Below are positions 36,601 to 44,240 of a stretch of DNA of 64,000 bases, in pieces. The stretch is from assembly GCA_031271465.1 (NCBI GenBank), contig JAISVR010000043.1:62001-126000 (forward strand). Reading direction: 5' to 3'. The translations under genes and the position numbers were made by a program. Within the stretch, counting starts at the first letter, position 1. The number at the start of each line of letters is the position of its first letter. Origin of the DNA: Prevotellaceae bacterium (lineage in GTDB: Bacteria; Bacteroidota; Bacteroidia; Bacteroidales; Paludibacteraceae). The notes under the pieces were generated by a model. The model searched no databases. It worked only from the letters and a program-made list of their open reading frames with translations, and was not told the origin of the DNA.

Positions 36601-39600
36601 GTGCCGAAAAACCTACTACCCAATACGAATGAACTCCAACGGCAGAGATATTTAAAGATGCACCGGTAAGTTCTGTCGTACAGGCGGCATCGGAATAATA
36701 CTTCGGACTTCCCGCATATCCTTCGCCGGGAACAATAAATCCGGCGGCTGCAATGTTTACCACAGTAGGAGCGCATACTACCGAATCGGGTTGTTTGATA
36801 CTGAATTTCGGTTGCGGATTGATAGTTACAGGCTGTTTCAACAATTCGCTTGTACAATTACCGTCAAAATATGAGATGTAGTAATCTTGTGTTCCCGTAA
36901 AGCCGCCCACCTTAGTGCTTGCCAATTCACTTGCAGCACCGGCGTCGGAATAATATTTATAGTAAGCCGGAAGTGTTGCTGAAAGCGCAATATCTATTGC
37001 ATTCGGCTCACAGGTTTCGAGTGTTCGTGCCGACAACACCGGTTTGTCGTTAATAACAACATGTACCGGTTCAATGCCGGAACAGCCATTTTCGGCTGTC
37101 GCCTTGATATAATATGTACCTGAAGCTGTGATGTTTTCGTAGTTCGCCAACGGCAAAGTAGCTTCGGAATTGGTATAATAAGATAATACTGCTCCTGCAT
37201 CTGTTACACAGGAACCACCGTCGTTGGTTATAGCAGGATTTGTCAAGTTGATACTCGAACCTTCGCATACAGCCGGAGGGTCGGTTATGCAAAGAGTCGG
37301 TGGGGTTTTATTTTCGCTTACTTCTACCGATGCCTGGGCAGAACAGCCGTTTGTTCCGGTTATTGTTAAGCTGTATTCATCTGCCGTCGAAACGGTTATA
37401 TTCGACGAGTTTTCTAAATTTGACCACCGGTATGTTAATCCGCTTTCATCTCCTTCTACCTTGGCAAAAAGTGCTTTCTGCAAGGTATCGCAAGTAAGCT
37501 CGGCAAGCTTTCCTTCATCTTTTCCGTAATAATCGATGCTGAATACAGGTTTAACGGTATCAACCTGTACTACTACCGGCGGAGCAGAATAAGCTTTACA
37601 TCCATCGGTATTGATTACCTCAACCTGGTAATGCCCTATCGAATCGACATTAAGAGTTCGAGTCGTTACCGGTGTTCCGCCTATTTTTACGGTATCTTTT
37701 CCTCCACCGCTAATTTCGAACCAAAGATAACCGATATAACTTGGGTCGCTGTCTGCCGTCAGTGTTATGCTTTTATTTGTACATGTCAATATGCTATCGC
37801 CGGTATTGGTAATTACGCCCGGCTCCGCGAGTGCGCAGCAAGTTTGTACCGCATCGGACGAGATTACATAGGCATTACAACCCATAGAGGAGGTTTCGCC
37901 TGCTGCTATATCTAAACAGTTCGCCGCGCTGGTTGCAAAAATTGCGCGATAAAGTCGTTCGCCGCCTGCGAGAGGTGGAACATAGCTATCTTCCACATCC
38001 TTAATACTATAGCCTTCGGCTACTGCGATAGGCTCCGGAAAATTTGTCCACGATACAGCCCCGTCGTCACTGTATTGCCACAATACATAACCTGTTTCAA
38101 ACACGGCAGGCAAGGCTTCTCTATAATATTCCATATCATTGTCGGGTATCGACAAATTGACCTCCGTAGTGCCGCAAGCTACCTTTTGCGAGGTAGTATC
38201 GTTGATATATACCGTAACATCAGGCACACAAACAGAGAATATGATATCATCTACTACAAAGTCGTTTCCGGCTTCTCCTCCCGTATTGTTGGTAATTTTC
38301 AAACGCAAACTCTCTCTATTTCCTGTATTAAAAGGAGGTAAGGAATATTCCGTCCACCGATTTGCTAAATTATTGGTAGGTTCTTCATGCATCAGCGGTG
38401 TTGTATATTCCGAAAGAACCTCGTCGGTATCGGCATCATGAATCGAGAAAGTAAGTGTTGGCGGATTGTCGTCATTAGCATCATTATGTGCATTGGCAGC
38501 CCAAGCCGATAATGCTACAAAAGTATTTTTACACAAACCATCTATCTCGGTATCAAGTACTGTAACCGGTTTTTCAGCTCCATTGACAAAAAGCATACCG
38601 CCAAAAGTTGTTGAGCCATCGCCATTACCGGTATGGTCCCAACCTGCTACTGCCCACGAAGTTGTTTCACGCGGGTCTACACACACGCGATAACTGCCAC
38701 CTGCATTTAAATCACCACTACCACTGTAAGGCGTATCCATACCTTCATATTCTCCTATATAATCATGGCTATCGTGTACTCCAAAATCTATTTTCAATAT
38801 TTCGAAAGAACGCGAGTTGCCCACACAAAGCGGTTCTACCTTTACTGCGCAAGGAGTGGTATATTCTTCGTTGTCACAAAAATCCGTTATCCCGCAGTAA
38901 TAATAAAAAGTGCCCAGCTCGGAAGTGCCCGGAGTATAATGGCTTTCGGTGGCTCCGGCAATGAGCGTTCCGCCCACGGTAGAAGCAGTTGTATTTTTAT
39001 ACCATTGCCACGAAACTGCTCCCGTAGCTTCGGTTATAATTTCCTCAGCCACGGCATATTGTTTGTAGGTAGTATCTTTACAAACAACGGGCTGCAAAGA
39101 CAGTGCCGGCAAATATTGCACCGGTACAGAATAGGCAACGCAACCCATTGTTACCTTGGCTCGATACCATGTGCTTACGGTAGGCAGCGTGGTTACTTCA
39201 TACGGCGTTGTATTTGCCAACGGCATATCGCTGTAGTCGCTCAAATCGCCGGTGGTAGAACTCTGCCATTGAATAGATGCTCCGGCAGCTTGTCCGGTTA
39301 ATGTTAATTCAAAACTCAACACTTTATTAAGCTCATCGCAATCGGCAAGAATATCTTCGCCATTGATTGTGGCTGTACCCACTACCGTGCTACAAATAGG
39401 ATTTATACATACATTATCGAGTTGGGTATTATTATCGCCTCCGTCGCGAACAAATTTAATGTAGCTCACTGCGGAGTTGTTGATTGCCCAAGTGTATTCT
39501 TCCCACGAAGCGGTGGTGGTAAAACTTCTGGAATCCAGTTTCGTATTGCTTGCGTTATACAGCTCTACGAGCACCGAATTTCCTTTTTGAGCACGGAACG

Positions 39601-40966
39601 ATAAAATCCCCACGCCATTGCTCAAGCTTGGTGTTTGCAGTGTTGCCCCCGAAGTGCCGAATCGCATCGTATTGGGTGCCGAATACGGATTTCTATCGTC
39701 GCGATACAGGCTGTTCAGTTTCCATGTGCCTGTAGCCGAAACCACATCGACGGTATTACCGCTGCCGTTGCTAAGAGCAGACCATACGGCGGCATCAAAA
39801 TTTTCGCATTCATATTCCGGCGGCAAAGATGGTGCAAGGGTGGTAATTACATCGCTTTTTTCGCTTGGCGAAGCCGAACAATAGCTATCATTATCGCCTA
39901 ATGCTGTTATTTCTACGGTATAGCCGGTTGATGATTTTAGCCCGCCGATTGCCAACTGTTCAAGACTTCCGTCGAACAACTCATGGGTAGCAATAAGATT
40001 TACTCCGCTTGCATCATACACATTGACTACATAACCGACCGCGTTTGCTACCGCCGTCCAATGAACAGTAAAACCTTCGCTTGTTTCATCGCTTCCGCTT
40101 GGTTTTCCTACGGTGGACAAAGGCGTACCTGTACACGCCGCTGTTATAAACGAAACATCGGCAAAAGTGCTGTCGCAATCGTTCACTGCATCGCCCACGG
40201 CATAAATGCGGGCTACATAATCGGTTTCGGCTTGCAAGCCTGTAAGGTTGTAAGGCGATGATACATTAACGATACGGCGCACGGGATTTCCCGTAACCGT
40301 GGCGCTTTCATACAATTCGATAGTATAAACCAGCGTAGAAGGCGATACCGCTGTTGTTGGCGCATCCCACGAAAGTTGTGTACTTCCTCCTGTGGGTGCT
40401 GCATTGGCTGCATTTTGAGGAGTTTCGGTCAGTTGGGTACCAAAACAATCCTTTTTATAAACAACTATTTTAAATATTCGAGTATTTGAATTTGCCCATA
40501 TTTTACAATAATTGAAATTCTCTCCTGCTGACGGAATAATACTTACTTTATACGGCGAAATATCGCAATCGTTAAGTTTTCCATTACCGACAGCAGTTCC
40601 CGCAACAGTTCCATCGGCAGTTAAAGCAGCAGGCGCAGAAGTATCATAATCATAGCTGATTGTTCGACTGCCGGTAGTAGAATTGTTTGAAGAAAGATAA
40701 ATATCGATTCCGTAGATATACTCGCTTTTCAGTTGCACTTGCAAATAATTGCTGGTACTAATATTTGCAGCACTACCATCGTAATCTTTACAAAGTCCTC
40801 CATTTCCGGAGTTCGAAGGTCCTGTAGATAATGTGATTCGTATATCATCATTATCTACCGCAGCAATTGGAGTCGATTTTTCATATATAATGGTTTGTCC
40901 CTTAACAGAGCATACAACGCACAAAAGTAAACTCAACGCGAGCCACAAACGATTAACTTTTTTCAT
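27638..40966 (-). CDS. Giant (4,442 aa) Ig/fibronectin-like surface protein with T9SS sorting domain
   Basis: One uninterrupted frame of 13.3 kb. Order: signal peptide (1-23); two fibronectin-III-like domains (about 180-375); a carbohydrate-binding-like beta-sandwich (about 390-530); then dozens of Ig-like modules of about 75-90 residues, most with a conserved Cys pair, in at least two repeat classes (PxPVCxPATVxL...TVTVNxKP around 1400-1800, and CAGExLxLxxP...CGSDTVExTITVN around 2600-3400); a Ser/Thr/Asp-rich composition; and a C-terminal about 80-residue type A T9SS sorting domain (VAPNPT, FSENGQLVGTYPV, GNYIVRVTPKLGS, VVKKIIVKD). Expected to be exported by the T9SS encoded at 50.5-56.4 kb and attached to the cell surface as an adhesin (SprB-like by architecture). 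Ligand unknown. The OmpA-type gene follows. Confidence 0.92.
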   Translation of the reverse strand: MKKVNRLWLALSLLLCVVCSVKGQTIIYEKSTPIAAVDNDDIRITLSTGPSNSGNGGLCKDYDGSAANISTSNYLQVQLKSEYIYGIDIYLSSNNSTTGSRTISYDYDTSAPAALTADGTVAGTAVGNGKLNDCDISPYKVSIIPSAGENFNYCKIWANSNTRIFKIVVYKKDCFGTQLTETPQNAANAAPTGGSTQLSWDAPTTAVSPSTLVYTIELYESATVTGNPVRRIVNVSSPYNLTGLQAETDYVARIYAVGDAVNDCDSTFADVSFITAACTGTPLSTVGKPSGSDETSEGFTVHWTAVANAVGYVVNVYDASGVNLIATHELFDGSLEQLAIGGLKSSTGYTVEITALGDNDSYCSASPSEKSDVITTLAPSLPPEYECENFDAAVWSALSNGSGNTVDVVSATGTWKLNSLYRDDRNPYSAPNTMRFGTSGATLQTPSLSNGVGILSFRAQKGNSVLVELYNASNTKLDSRSFTTTASWEEYTWAINNSAVSYIKFVRDGGDNNTQLDNVCINPICSTVVGTATINGEDILADCDELNKVLSFELTLTGQAAGASIQWQSSTTGDLSDYSDMPLANTTPYEVTTLPTVSTWYRAKVTMGCVAYSVPVQYLPALSLQPVVCKDTTYKQYAVAEEIITEATGAVSWQWYKNTTASTVGGTLIAGATESHYTPGTSELGTFYYYCGITDFCDNEEYTTPCAVKVEPLCVGNSRSFEILKIDFGVHDSHDYIGEYEGMDTPYSGSGDLNAGGSYRVCVDPRETTSWAVAGWDHTGNGDGSTTFGGMLFVNGAEKPVTVLDTEIDGLCKNTFVALSAWAANAHNDANDDNPPTLTFSIHDADTDEVLSEYTTPLMHEEPTNNLANRWTEYSLPPFNTGNRESLRLKITNNTGGEAGNDFVVDDIIFSVCVPDVTVYINDTTSQKVACGTTEVNLSIPDNDMEYYREALPAVFETGYVLWQYSDDGAVSWTNFPEPIAVAEGYSIKDVEDSYVPPLAGGERLYRAIFATSAANCLDIAAGETSSMGCNAYVISSDAVQTCCALAEPGVITNTGDSILTCTNKSITLTADSDPSYIGYLWFEISGGGKDTVKIGGTPVTTRTLNVDSIGHYQVEVINTDGCKAYSAPPVVVQVDTVKPVFSIDYYGKDEGKLAELTCDTLQKALFAKVEGDESGLTYRWSNLENSSNITVSTADEYSLTITGTNGCSAQASVEVSENKTPPTLCITDPPAVCEGSSINLTNPAITNDGGSCVTDAGAVLSYYTNSEATLPLANYENITASGTYYIKATAENGCSGIEPVHVVINDKPVLSARTLETCEPNAIDIALSATLPAYYKYYSDAGAASELASTKVGGFTGTQDYYISYFDGNCTSELLKQPVTINPQPKFSIKQPDSVVCAPTVVNIAAAGFIVPGEGYAGSPKYYSDAACTTELTGASLNISAVGVHSYWVVGFSAHCSDTIGGKVTINAKPVLQITNPDPVCAPATVDLTEAAVTAGSTLEGAALSYWLDEDATNNAALDETQVDNGTYYIMAKVASTGCFDIKPVTVTVNEKPTVQVSNPAAVCSPATVDLTAPAVTAGSTPGLTYTYFNDNADKPGSEIADASKIAASGKYWIVGTNATTQCADTAAVTVTINPKPELKITNPDPVCSPATVNLTEAAITAGSTLLGGDLTYWNDEACLSSVADETQAGNGTYYIKVLVAATTCADTAAVTVTVNPKPEKPAVSDYKSCPTNASENGNWSDLAKATGTNTLNWYQPKGTAATPPTTFDKHIEDSVMYWVTQTATYAGGFSCESDVDSVKVVIENKPFDADVDNYIECAAATSGTKTWASLVKTSGTQHWYTSLADAQHAENEILPSGEFNLDVANAAGDTLRRWVTVYNNCLSNPAEVKVFIKARPAATISGTATICEGQSTGLTISFTGTAPFTFRYTPSPGLQTADITFYNSLGTNDTIITVTPSTTTSYTITQLSDANCSAVAADMTGTATITVNKVPQLSINNPAPVCDPETVEISGTATNSVAGAEPVSYKYYSAADCLPANEITNTEISGVQTMSYWVVGTSLGCSDTIEGVLTIKKKPSIPTVTNAELCYDGKSHSPTVVRTETGSEGGLAWYTSEDGMSSASLPSRINVGISSAWVADTLNGCSSDRVEASVTVNAKPALTITSPAAVCYPATVNIENTATGADSYTYYSNEDCTDELLGTDLIFNGVQTATPYWVIGKFSVGGCTDTIQGSVTIKAKPEIVPPVNATMCEGTTLDLDTTAITLAGGSWTSSDATIAWVDASSGVVTAVKFGIVDISYTVNACSSDAITITVNRIPDAPIVQNYIACPTLTSEMKDWEDDLVTANKTNLTWYDAATEGNKVGEPLPFDTQTEFAAEYWITETVDGCESSRTSIKVDIAEPVSAPVIEPFEQCEEASGTKPWAEIVGMDPSVLYWYNDETTAANDATAESTANAIGTPADIDLTTPVNTSLWVVIKGGDCYSQPAEVTVNIKARPTATLVGDTTICNGSNTANALQVNFTGTAPFEYRYDANGVTTALINSAGTLDTLKNLTPNTTTVYELVYLKDATGCGAFFNTVDRDDRKATVTVNDKPEIADEITAPALTCAGMNNINIAPTSVNWNGDGSGDGSWFISTTTEAVAFTSITMPYSAAYDKNGYSIIYVAENSCGTDTGKVLLSIKDTAEITEALTVSPVCAGKNLTLTAPTVDWKNDPDINSEEWKLSDAVGSDVFVSVPTPVTISDNGKTLIFIAKNSCGSDTVETTITVNDEPTITAPTLPDAICAGESLNLPAVTVADNGSAITNQGWLLDDVIITSSDKISFAKHNATLKYFAVNGCDSVWVEVGKITVRDVAEITGTLTVSPVCAGENLTLNAPVVDWKNDEALNTSSEWKLSDAVGSDVFISVPAPVVASDHGKTLIFIANNSCGSDTVETTITVNNLPDLVQDFTIEICDTEELSPNPWIVDKTLYPDTTWQIEANAGAKDYIEISAYPLPISYATDKGKEVLFIVKTICGSDTARATVMGGNSPSVGTLATPAAVCEGVALSLVAPSVSDEISGRTGWEIETASDVWEEFVPATPMVYATHNGKNLRYWAGNDCDTVYSNTAAITVHTKPSITLNGSPAAVLCEGDSLTLTSVTPLVDYRGASKISEGWLLDGVPYVLETALVAADHHNKELKYYAKNDCGSDTVEVAIITVNTKQKFLTALPAIDICGEEELTLTEPWATADRTLVTGSYWQIEQNAGAKDYSNIPSFPLHISYAADNGKEIIFVATADCGNDTARVTIRAGALPAINGTLAASYSACEGVALSLVAPSVSDEIPGRTGWQIETASDVWEDFDPATLMDSTTHDGKNLRYWAGNDCDTVYSNTATIIVNTKPAKPAAVVPPATVCAGENLALPVQNWQIETAVNSGYFMPFAAPYTVSAEHSGRKLFYEISNSCGSTQSDTVLVSVASVPEILAPVVPETLCVGDSLKPKAVVVSNGGEAITNYEWFFSDDLLTPIYSSSTDDTLRYEVKESDNGRQLILKVSNLCGDAASTPAILQVGKVPVVSKLASIAPVCEGSSLILTAPQVEWNGLTTLSQGWEIRLNGSWQPFDPHTTPMVYATHNDSLLRYMASSSCGTAYSDTATIVVNEAVTAEAGRVDNISCVCLLSTAQLAADAPSVGTGKWTQTAGTAATIEDVTSPASVVNGLSPGIYTFRWTVTNDLCQASDEVSFSVLADNEAPVVHLSIAELEAQSAGNDCKFTVPDLSSYVNYKHDDCTPENELIYHQTPVAGSSLNNTTAVRVWLEDSCGKYGTPQVVVVTVNNSLPKPVIVGNFDPACSAGANLQLSVDNTAGMYDTIYWEYNGVDLGLDNQYVLNGVSQEGEYRVIVENAAGCTNTSVVNVGTMPFVYDVADIVLCHGEDFPGYTFNHSSNAEVYWEEVVGYDPIGGSGETEGVGLPAKSGIDVLPAFTAKNSSAYPIRAVYRATPRSSSCIGEAKMFIITVNPVPGLAKGVDNRIYCYGTQVPNYIFTTDVVNTDFEWKRIGGDVITEIPESGDNVMPGFTASPSRELTAQYEVKASFNNAGKVCSASESFKFSITLLPQFSVSVAPEDQTVISGNSLTEIVFTPTSSKVDSIRWERIQGQIPGLATSGTGNTIAAQTLTSNDSQNLFALYQVTPYIRVSEALTCEGKPATFSITLKPEETLECNLEIVKQPENQNICGDGTTSVTLYVEAVGKGAIKYQWYEVLAGTTHAEKRPLSGETAATLKLNYDPSMSGNEYQVEVSNDCGKILSSSYVVLQGNNLRVVQEWSDVLYVEGHEHFSRFQWYKDDYAIKDNAYAPYYSNKQGLNGTYKVRAYYADGSWQESCPMKVVSESQQTGDVIVAPNPTNINSSIVVTITDPSFNISEAKIEIFSENGQLVGTYPVTGETTTVPTPGVAGNYIVRVTPKLGSIVVKKIIVKD
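30868..31856. repeat. Near-identical direct repeats inside the giant gene
   Basis: About 200 bases at 31655-31856 are almost the same as 30868-31069 (protein about residues 3037-3104 and 3299-3366), including the run encoding the Trp-Glu-Ile-Glu-Thr segment. Further close DNA-level copies lie at 32160-32260 and 32670-32790. Such copies favour recombination and changes in repeat number. Confidence 0.8.
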
Positions 40967-41147
40967 AACAATTTCTTGTATAAACTTTATTTCTTTCTTA
41001 AAAAAATAAAACGAATTTGTTTCATTTTTTATAAACCTTACAAAGGAAGAAGAAATATTAAAAAGAAATAGTTAAAAAATTGTTAAAAACATATTGCGTT
41101 TACTTTATATAGAGTTTTTTGTATCTATAAGAGAGCATTTTAAGGAT

Positions 41148-41951
41148 TTAGCCTTGATTTTTAACTATTAGCCGAACCGGACAATGATCGCTTATAGTTA
41201 CTTCGTCGAGGATTGCGGTGCTCACTACTTGCTTTACAAAGGCTTGCGAGCAAAGAAAATAATCGATACGCCAGCCAACATTTCGGTCGCGCGCTTGCGT
41301 GCGCATACTCCACCAGGTGTATTTCACCGTGTCGGGGTAAAAACGGCGAAAAACATCTACCAACCCGTGAGTCATGAAATTATCGAACCCCTCCCGTTCT
41401 TCGGGCGTATATCCGGCATTTTTTTCGTTTTGTTTCGGGTTGGCAAGGTCTATCGGGCGATGAGCTACATTGAGGTCGCCACACAAAACTACGGGTTTCC
41501 GCTTTTCGAGCAAAGTAATAAACTCAAGCAGTTTTTTATCCCACACATCGTGGCGCATGGCAAGACGCGACAGGTCGTGTTTTGCATTGGGTACATAGGT
41601 GGTAAGCAGGAAGAAATCGGCAAATTCAAGGCTAAGCAATCTGCCTTCGCGCGACACATCGCCGTATTGGTCGGCAAAAATCCGGTTGTCGAAACAGCTG
41701 TCAAAATTGACAGTAACCGACTGCGGTTTTATTTTCGTAAAAATTGCCGTACCGCTGTAACCTTTTTTTTCTGCCGAATTGATATAGGAATCGTAGCCCA
41801 ATTCCTTAAATTTCAATACATCGATTTGCTCGGGCTGCGCCTTGGTTTCCTGCAAACATATCACATCGGGATTTTCGGCTTCGAGCCACTCGAAAAATCC
41901 CTTGTTTACCGCAGAACGAATGCCGTTGACATTAAAGGAGAGTATTTTCAT
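41148..41951 (-). CDS. xth: Exodeoxyribonuclease III family AP endonuclease
   Basis: 267 residues of the EEP/ExoIII fold: MKILSFNVNGIRSA (metal Asn), CLQETKA (metal Glu), TTYVPNA, GDLNVAHRPIDL (catalytic Asp-x-Asn), WWSMRTQARDRNVGWRIDYF and TISDHCPV (Asp-His pair). All catalytic residues are present. It cleaves DNA at abasic sites in base-excision repair. It shares the minus strand with lptB, whose stop is 17 bases before this start, and precedes the giant gene by 181 bases; that gap shows no gene and no clear promoter motif. Confidence 0.94.
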   Translation of the reverse strand: MKILSFNVNGIRSAVNKGFFEWLEAENPDVICLQETKAQPEQIDVLKFKELGYDSYINSAEKKGYSGTAIFTKIKPQSVTVNFDSCFDNRIFADQYGDVSREGRLLSLEFADFFLLTTYVPNAKHDLSRLAMRHDVWDKKLLEFITLLEKRKPVVLCGDLNVAHRPIDLANPKQNEKNAGYTPEEREGFDNFMTHGLVDVFRRFYPDTVKYTWWSMRTQARDRNVGWRIDYFLCSQAFVKQVVSTAILDEVTISDHCPVRLIVKNQG

Positions 41952-41968
41952 TAATTGTTAGTTATTAA

Positions 41969-42730
41969 TTAATCATTAGCATTTGGGACTTTTCGTTTCA
42001 ATTCAAAATCGCGTCCGAGGTATTTTTCTCGCACGGTAGGGTTGGAAGCAAGTTCTTCGGCAGTACCTTGAAAAAGTATTCTCCCTTCGAAAAGCAAGTA
42101 AGCGCGGTCGGTAATACTGAGCGTTTCGTCCACATTATGGTCGGTAATAAGAATACCGATATTTTTATCCTTAAGTTGCCATACAATATCCTGAATATCC
42201 TGTACGGCAATAGGGTCGACGCCGGCAAAAGGCTCATCGAGCATAATAAACTTAGGTTCGATGGCAAGGCAGCGGGCAATTTCGGTTCGACGCCGTTCAC
42301 CGCCCGAAAGACGGTCGCCAAGATTTTTCCGCACATGCCCGAGGTGAAACTCCTCGATAAGCAGTTCGAGTTTCTCCTCTTGGTAAGCTTTGGTAAAATT
42401 GGTCATTTCGAGCACCGCACGGATATTATCTTCCACCGTCATTTTGCGAAACACCGAAGCCTCTTGCGCCAGATAGCCGATTCCGATTCGGGCACGCTTA
42501 TACACAGGAAAGGAGGTAATATCCTCGTCGTTGAGGAAAATCTTGCCTTCGTTGGGCACAACCAATCCGGTAGTCATGTAAAAAGTAGTGGTTTTACCTG
42601 CACCGTTAGGTCCAAGCAAACCAACAATCTCACCCTGTTCTACACTGATAGAAACATGGTCGGCTACGGTTCGTGCGCCATATCGTTTCACTAAGTTTTC
42701 GGTGCGGAGCACCATCTTTTTTTGTTCCAT
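41969..42730 (-). CDS. lptB: LPS export ABC transporter ATP-binding protein LptB
   Basis: 253-residue ATPase: Walker [11 protein letters not shown]-loop, signature [16 protein letters not shown], Walker [15 protein letters not shown]-loop ITDHNVDE. The SGGERRR...FAGVDP combination is diagnostic for LptB, which drives extraction of lipopolysaccharide from the inner membrane with LptFG. The membrane partners are not in the window. Upstream is a 576-base gene-free stretch with a periodic palindrome array; downstream is xth. Confidence 0.95.
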   Translation of the reverse strand: MEQKKMVLRTENLVKRYGARTVADHVSISVEQGEIVGLLGPNGAGKTTTFYMTTGLVVPNEGKIFLNDEDITSFPVYKRARIGIGYLAQEASVFRKMTVEDNIRAVLEMTNFTKAYQEEKLELLIEEFHLGHVRKNLGDRLSGGERRRTEIARCLAIEPKFIMLDEPFAGVDPIAVQDIQDIVWQLKDKNIGILITDHNVDETLSITDRAYLLFEGRILFQGTAEELASNPTVREKYLGRDFELKRKVPNAND

Positions 42731-42805
42731 CTTAAATTTTATAAATCAATTCCAGCGGCGGCATAAGTTATGCTTCGTTAAGCTCGCGCCAAAACGGCGT
42801 CTAGT

Positions 42806-42958
42806 GTAAAATATTTTTTTATCGGCATGTAAATTTTTTTAGTCCGTGTGTAAAATTTATTTAGATGTACATCTAAATAGAACGGAGATGTACATCTAAC
42901 GGGTGCTTAGATATACATCTCCGCATGTGGTATATGTACATCTAAACAAATTTTTCTC
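42806..42958. repeat. Array of palindromes with a 23-bp period
   Basis: The core AGATGTACATCT occurs at 42863, 42886, 42909 (AGATATACATCT) and 42932 (ATATGTACATCT), each exactly 23 bases after the last, separated by 11 variable bases. The first sits in a 16-base perfect palindrome (42861-42876). Two or three degenerate AT-rich units starting GTAAA precede them (42806, 42829, 42850). It lies within the 576-base gap 42731-43306, where no gene is seen. A further palindrome GCATAAGTTATGC is at 42761-42773. Confidence 0.85.
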
Positions 42959-43233
42959 ACTACCTATGGAAATTTTTGTGCCGATGTATTTAAAAATTCG
43001 TCAGCATGTTCGTGTGTTTTCCACTTGTTATTAGTTTTACCTGCTGCTTCTATTTTGCGACGCAGGAAAAGTCTACGCCAAGCGGGTATTTTTTCCAACG
43101 CACAAAATTATAATTATTTTTCAAAACGACAGCGGGCACGAAATCTTTTCGGTTTAAAAAAGCTCGCCTTCCTTCAACCGTTCCATTTTATCAACTTATA
43201 TTTTTATTCTTTTTTAGATTTAATGGGGTTAAA

Positions 43234-43267
43234 TTTGTGCTAAATGAATGAAAAAAGATTATCTTTG
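43234..43267 (+). promoter_or_regulatory. Promoter of the 74-aa protein gene
   Basis: TTTG (43234-43237), 22 bases, TATCTTTG (43260-43267), followed about 40 bases later by the ATG. Confidence 0.65.
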
Positions 43268-43306
43268 ACCGGAAAAATTATGTCTAACTAAAAATACATA
43301 AACAAC

Positions 43307-43531
43307 ATGGAAAACAAAACTAACGAATCTTACGCAAAAATTTGGAAGCATTTAGCCGACAAGTACAACTCTGACAGTGCTTCGGTTGAAGACATTTTGA
43401 AAGAGAAATCGCTTCATCTCATTTTAAATCGTTATTTCTCAGAGCTTTCCGAAGCAGAAAAAAACAGCTTGATAGATGAGCTACATGAATCGGAAAAGAA
43501 AATGAACATTCCGAGCAACGAAAGACTTTAA
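43307..43531 (+). CDS. Small acidic protein, function unknown
   Basis: 74 residues, predicted all-helical, soluble, rich in Glu/Lys/Ser (MENKTNESYAKIWKHLADKY...). Not recognised. It is a complete single-gene unit with its own promoter (43234-43267) and a strong terminator five bases after the stop, which argues that it is real. Lys-start and A-rich leader are typical of the phylum. The next gene is on the other strand. Confidence 0.75.
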   Translation: MENKTNESYAKIWKHLADKYNSDSASVEDILKEKSLHLILNRYFSELSEAEKNSLIDELHESEKKMNIPSNERL

Positions 43532-43535
43532 TGAG

Positions 43536-43561
43536 AAAAGGAGCTAACTGCTCCTTTTTTT
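43536..43561 (+). terminator. Intrinsic terminator of the 74-aa protein gene
   Basis: AAAAGGAGC (43536-43544), loop TAACT, GCTCCTTTT (43550-43558), then further T. Confidence 0.88.
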
Positions 43562-43628
43562 GTGTGTATATTTTATTTAATCCCTTGCCCTTCGGGGTGC
43601 TTTTATAATATAGCTCGTCCTTTGTTAA

Positions 43629-43762
43629 TAACCCCTCCCCCCGTTGGGGTACTCCCCTTAAAATAAGGGGAGAGTTTAATACAAACTGCCTTATTGTACA
43701 AACACGATGCTTGTGCAACATTGTCCTCTTTTTTAAAGGGGACGAGCGAAGCGGAGGGGTTA
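43629..43762. repeat. Dispersed nested inverted repeat (CCCCTCC family)
   Basis: Outer arms TAACCCCTCC (43629-43638) and GGAGGGGTTA (43753-43762), an inner hairpin CTCCCCTTA-AAA-TAAGGGGAG (near 43652-43672) and GTCC...GGGGAC-like pieces. Together with the terminators on either side it fills the 331-base gap 43532-43862. No gene seen. Confidence 0.75.
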
Positions 43763-43797
43763 ATATATAGGGATTAGCTTATACAGAAATTCTTCAA

Positions 43798-43846
43798 CAA
43801 AAAACAGCGCGTAGAAGCAACTCTCTCGGTCTCCCCTACGCGCTGT
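43798..43846 (-). terminator. Terminator of the DUF805 gene
   Basis: ACAGCGCGTAG (43804-43814) pairs with CTACGCGCTGT (43836-43846). On the minus strand it is followed by a TTTTTT run (complement of 43798-43804). Confidence 0.8.
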
Positions 43847-43862
43847 CTTTTAAAAAGTCAAT

Positions 43863-44240
43863 TTATTCTTTTGGATTTTTCCCCCATTTATTTTCTCCGG
43901 GTTGACTGTCTTTACAGAACCAAACGAGCAGAATGATTGCTCCTACCAAAGGAATCAATGCGAGTAACAAATTCCAACCGCTTTTGCCAATATCGTGCAA
44001 ACGGCGTACCTCAACTGCTAAACCCGGAATAAATACTGCTAAACAATAAATCAAATAAATCCAACCATATCCTACACTCTGTCCATTCATATCGAATGTT
44101 ATTCCCAACACTTTATTATCAAGAATCGTTGCTGCAATGGCGAAAATCACATTGAACAAAACAAACATCCAGAGCTCTTTTCTTCTTGCTCTTCCTTTAA
44201 AATTTGCGTAGTTTTTCAAAACCTGTAAATACCAATTCAT
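43863..44240 (-). CDS. DUF805 integral membrane protein
   Basis: 125 residues with the DUF805 start MNWYLQVLKNYANFKGRARRKELWMF, three to four transmembrane helices, the conserved RRLHDIGKSGWNLLLALIPLVGAIILLV segment and a GENKWGKNP tail. Function of the family is unknown. The frame is open ten codons further upstream (44270), but the family start is at 44240. Single gene, terminated by the hairpin at 43798-43846. Confidence 0.88.
   Translation of the reverse strand: MNWYLQVLKNYANFKGRARRKELWMFVLFNVIFAIAATILDNKVLGITFDMNGQSVGYGWIYLIYCLAVFIPGLAVEVRRLHDIGKSGWNLLLALIPLVGAIILLVWFCKDSQPGENKWGKNPKE

Noticed and set aside
27986..40413. Many plus-strand open frames inside the giant gene
   Set aside because: They repeat with the module period of the giant gene and vanish between modules; shadows of the repeated codons.
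42806..42958. CRISPR array
   Set aside because: Repeat core is only 12 nt with 11-nt spacers, too short for any CRISPR type, and there are no cas genes in the window.
43025..43243. 72-codon open frame downstream of the palindrome array
   Set aside because: Phe/Leu/Arg-rich without a promoter, start context or family; more likely chance in AT-rich DNA.
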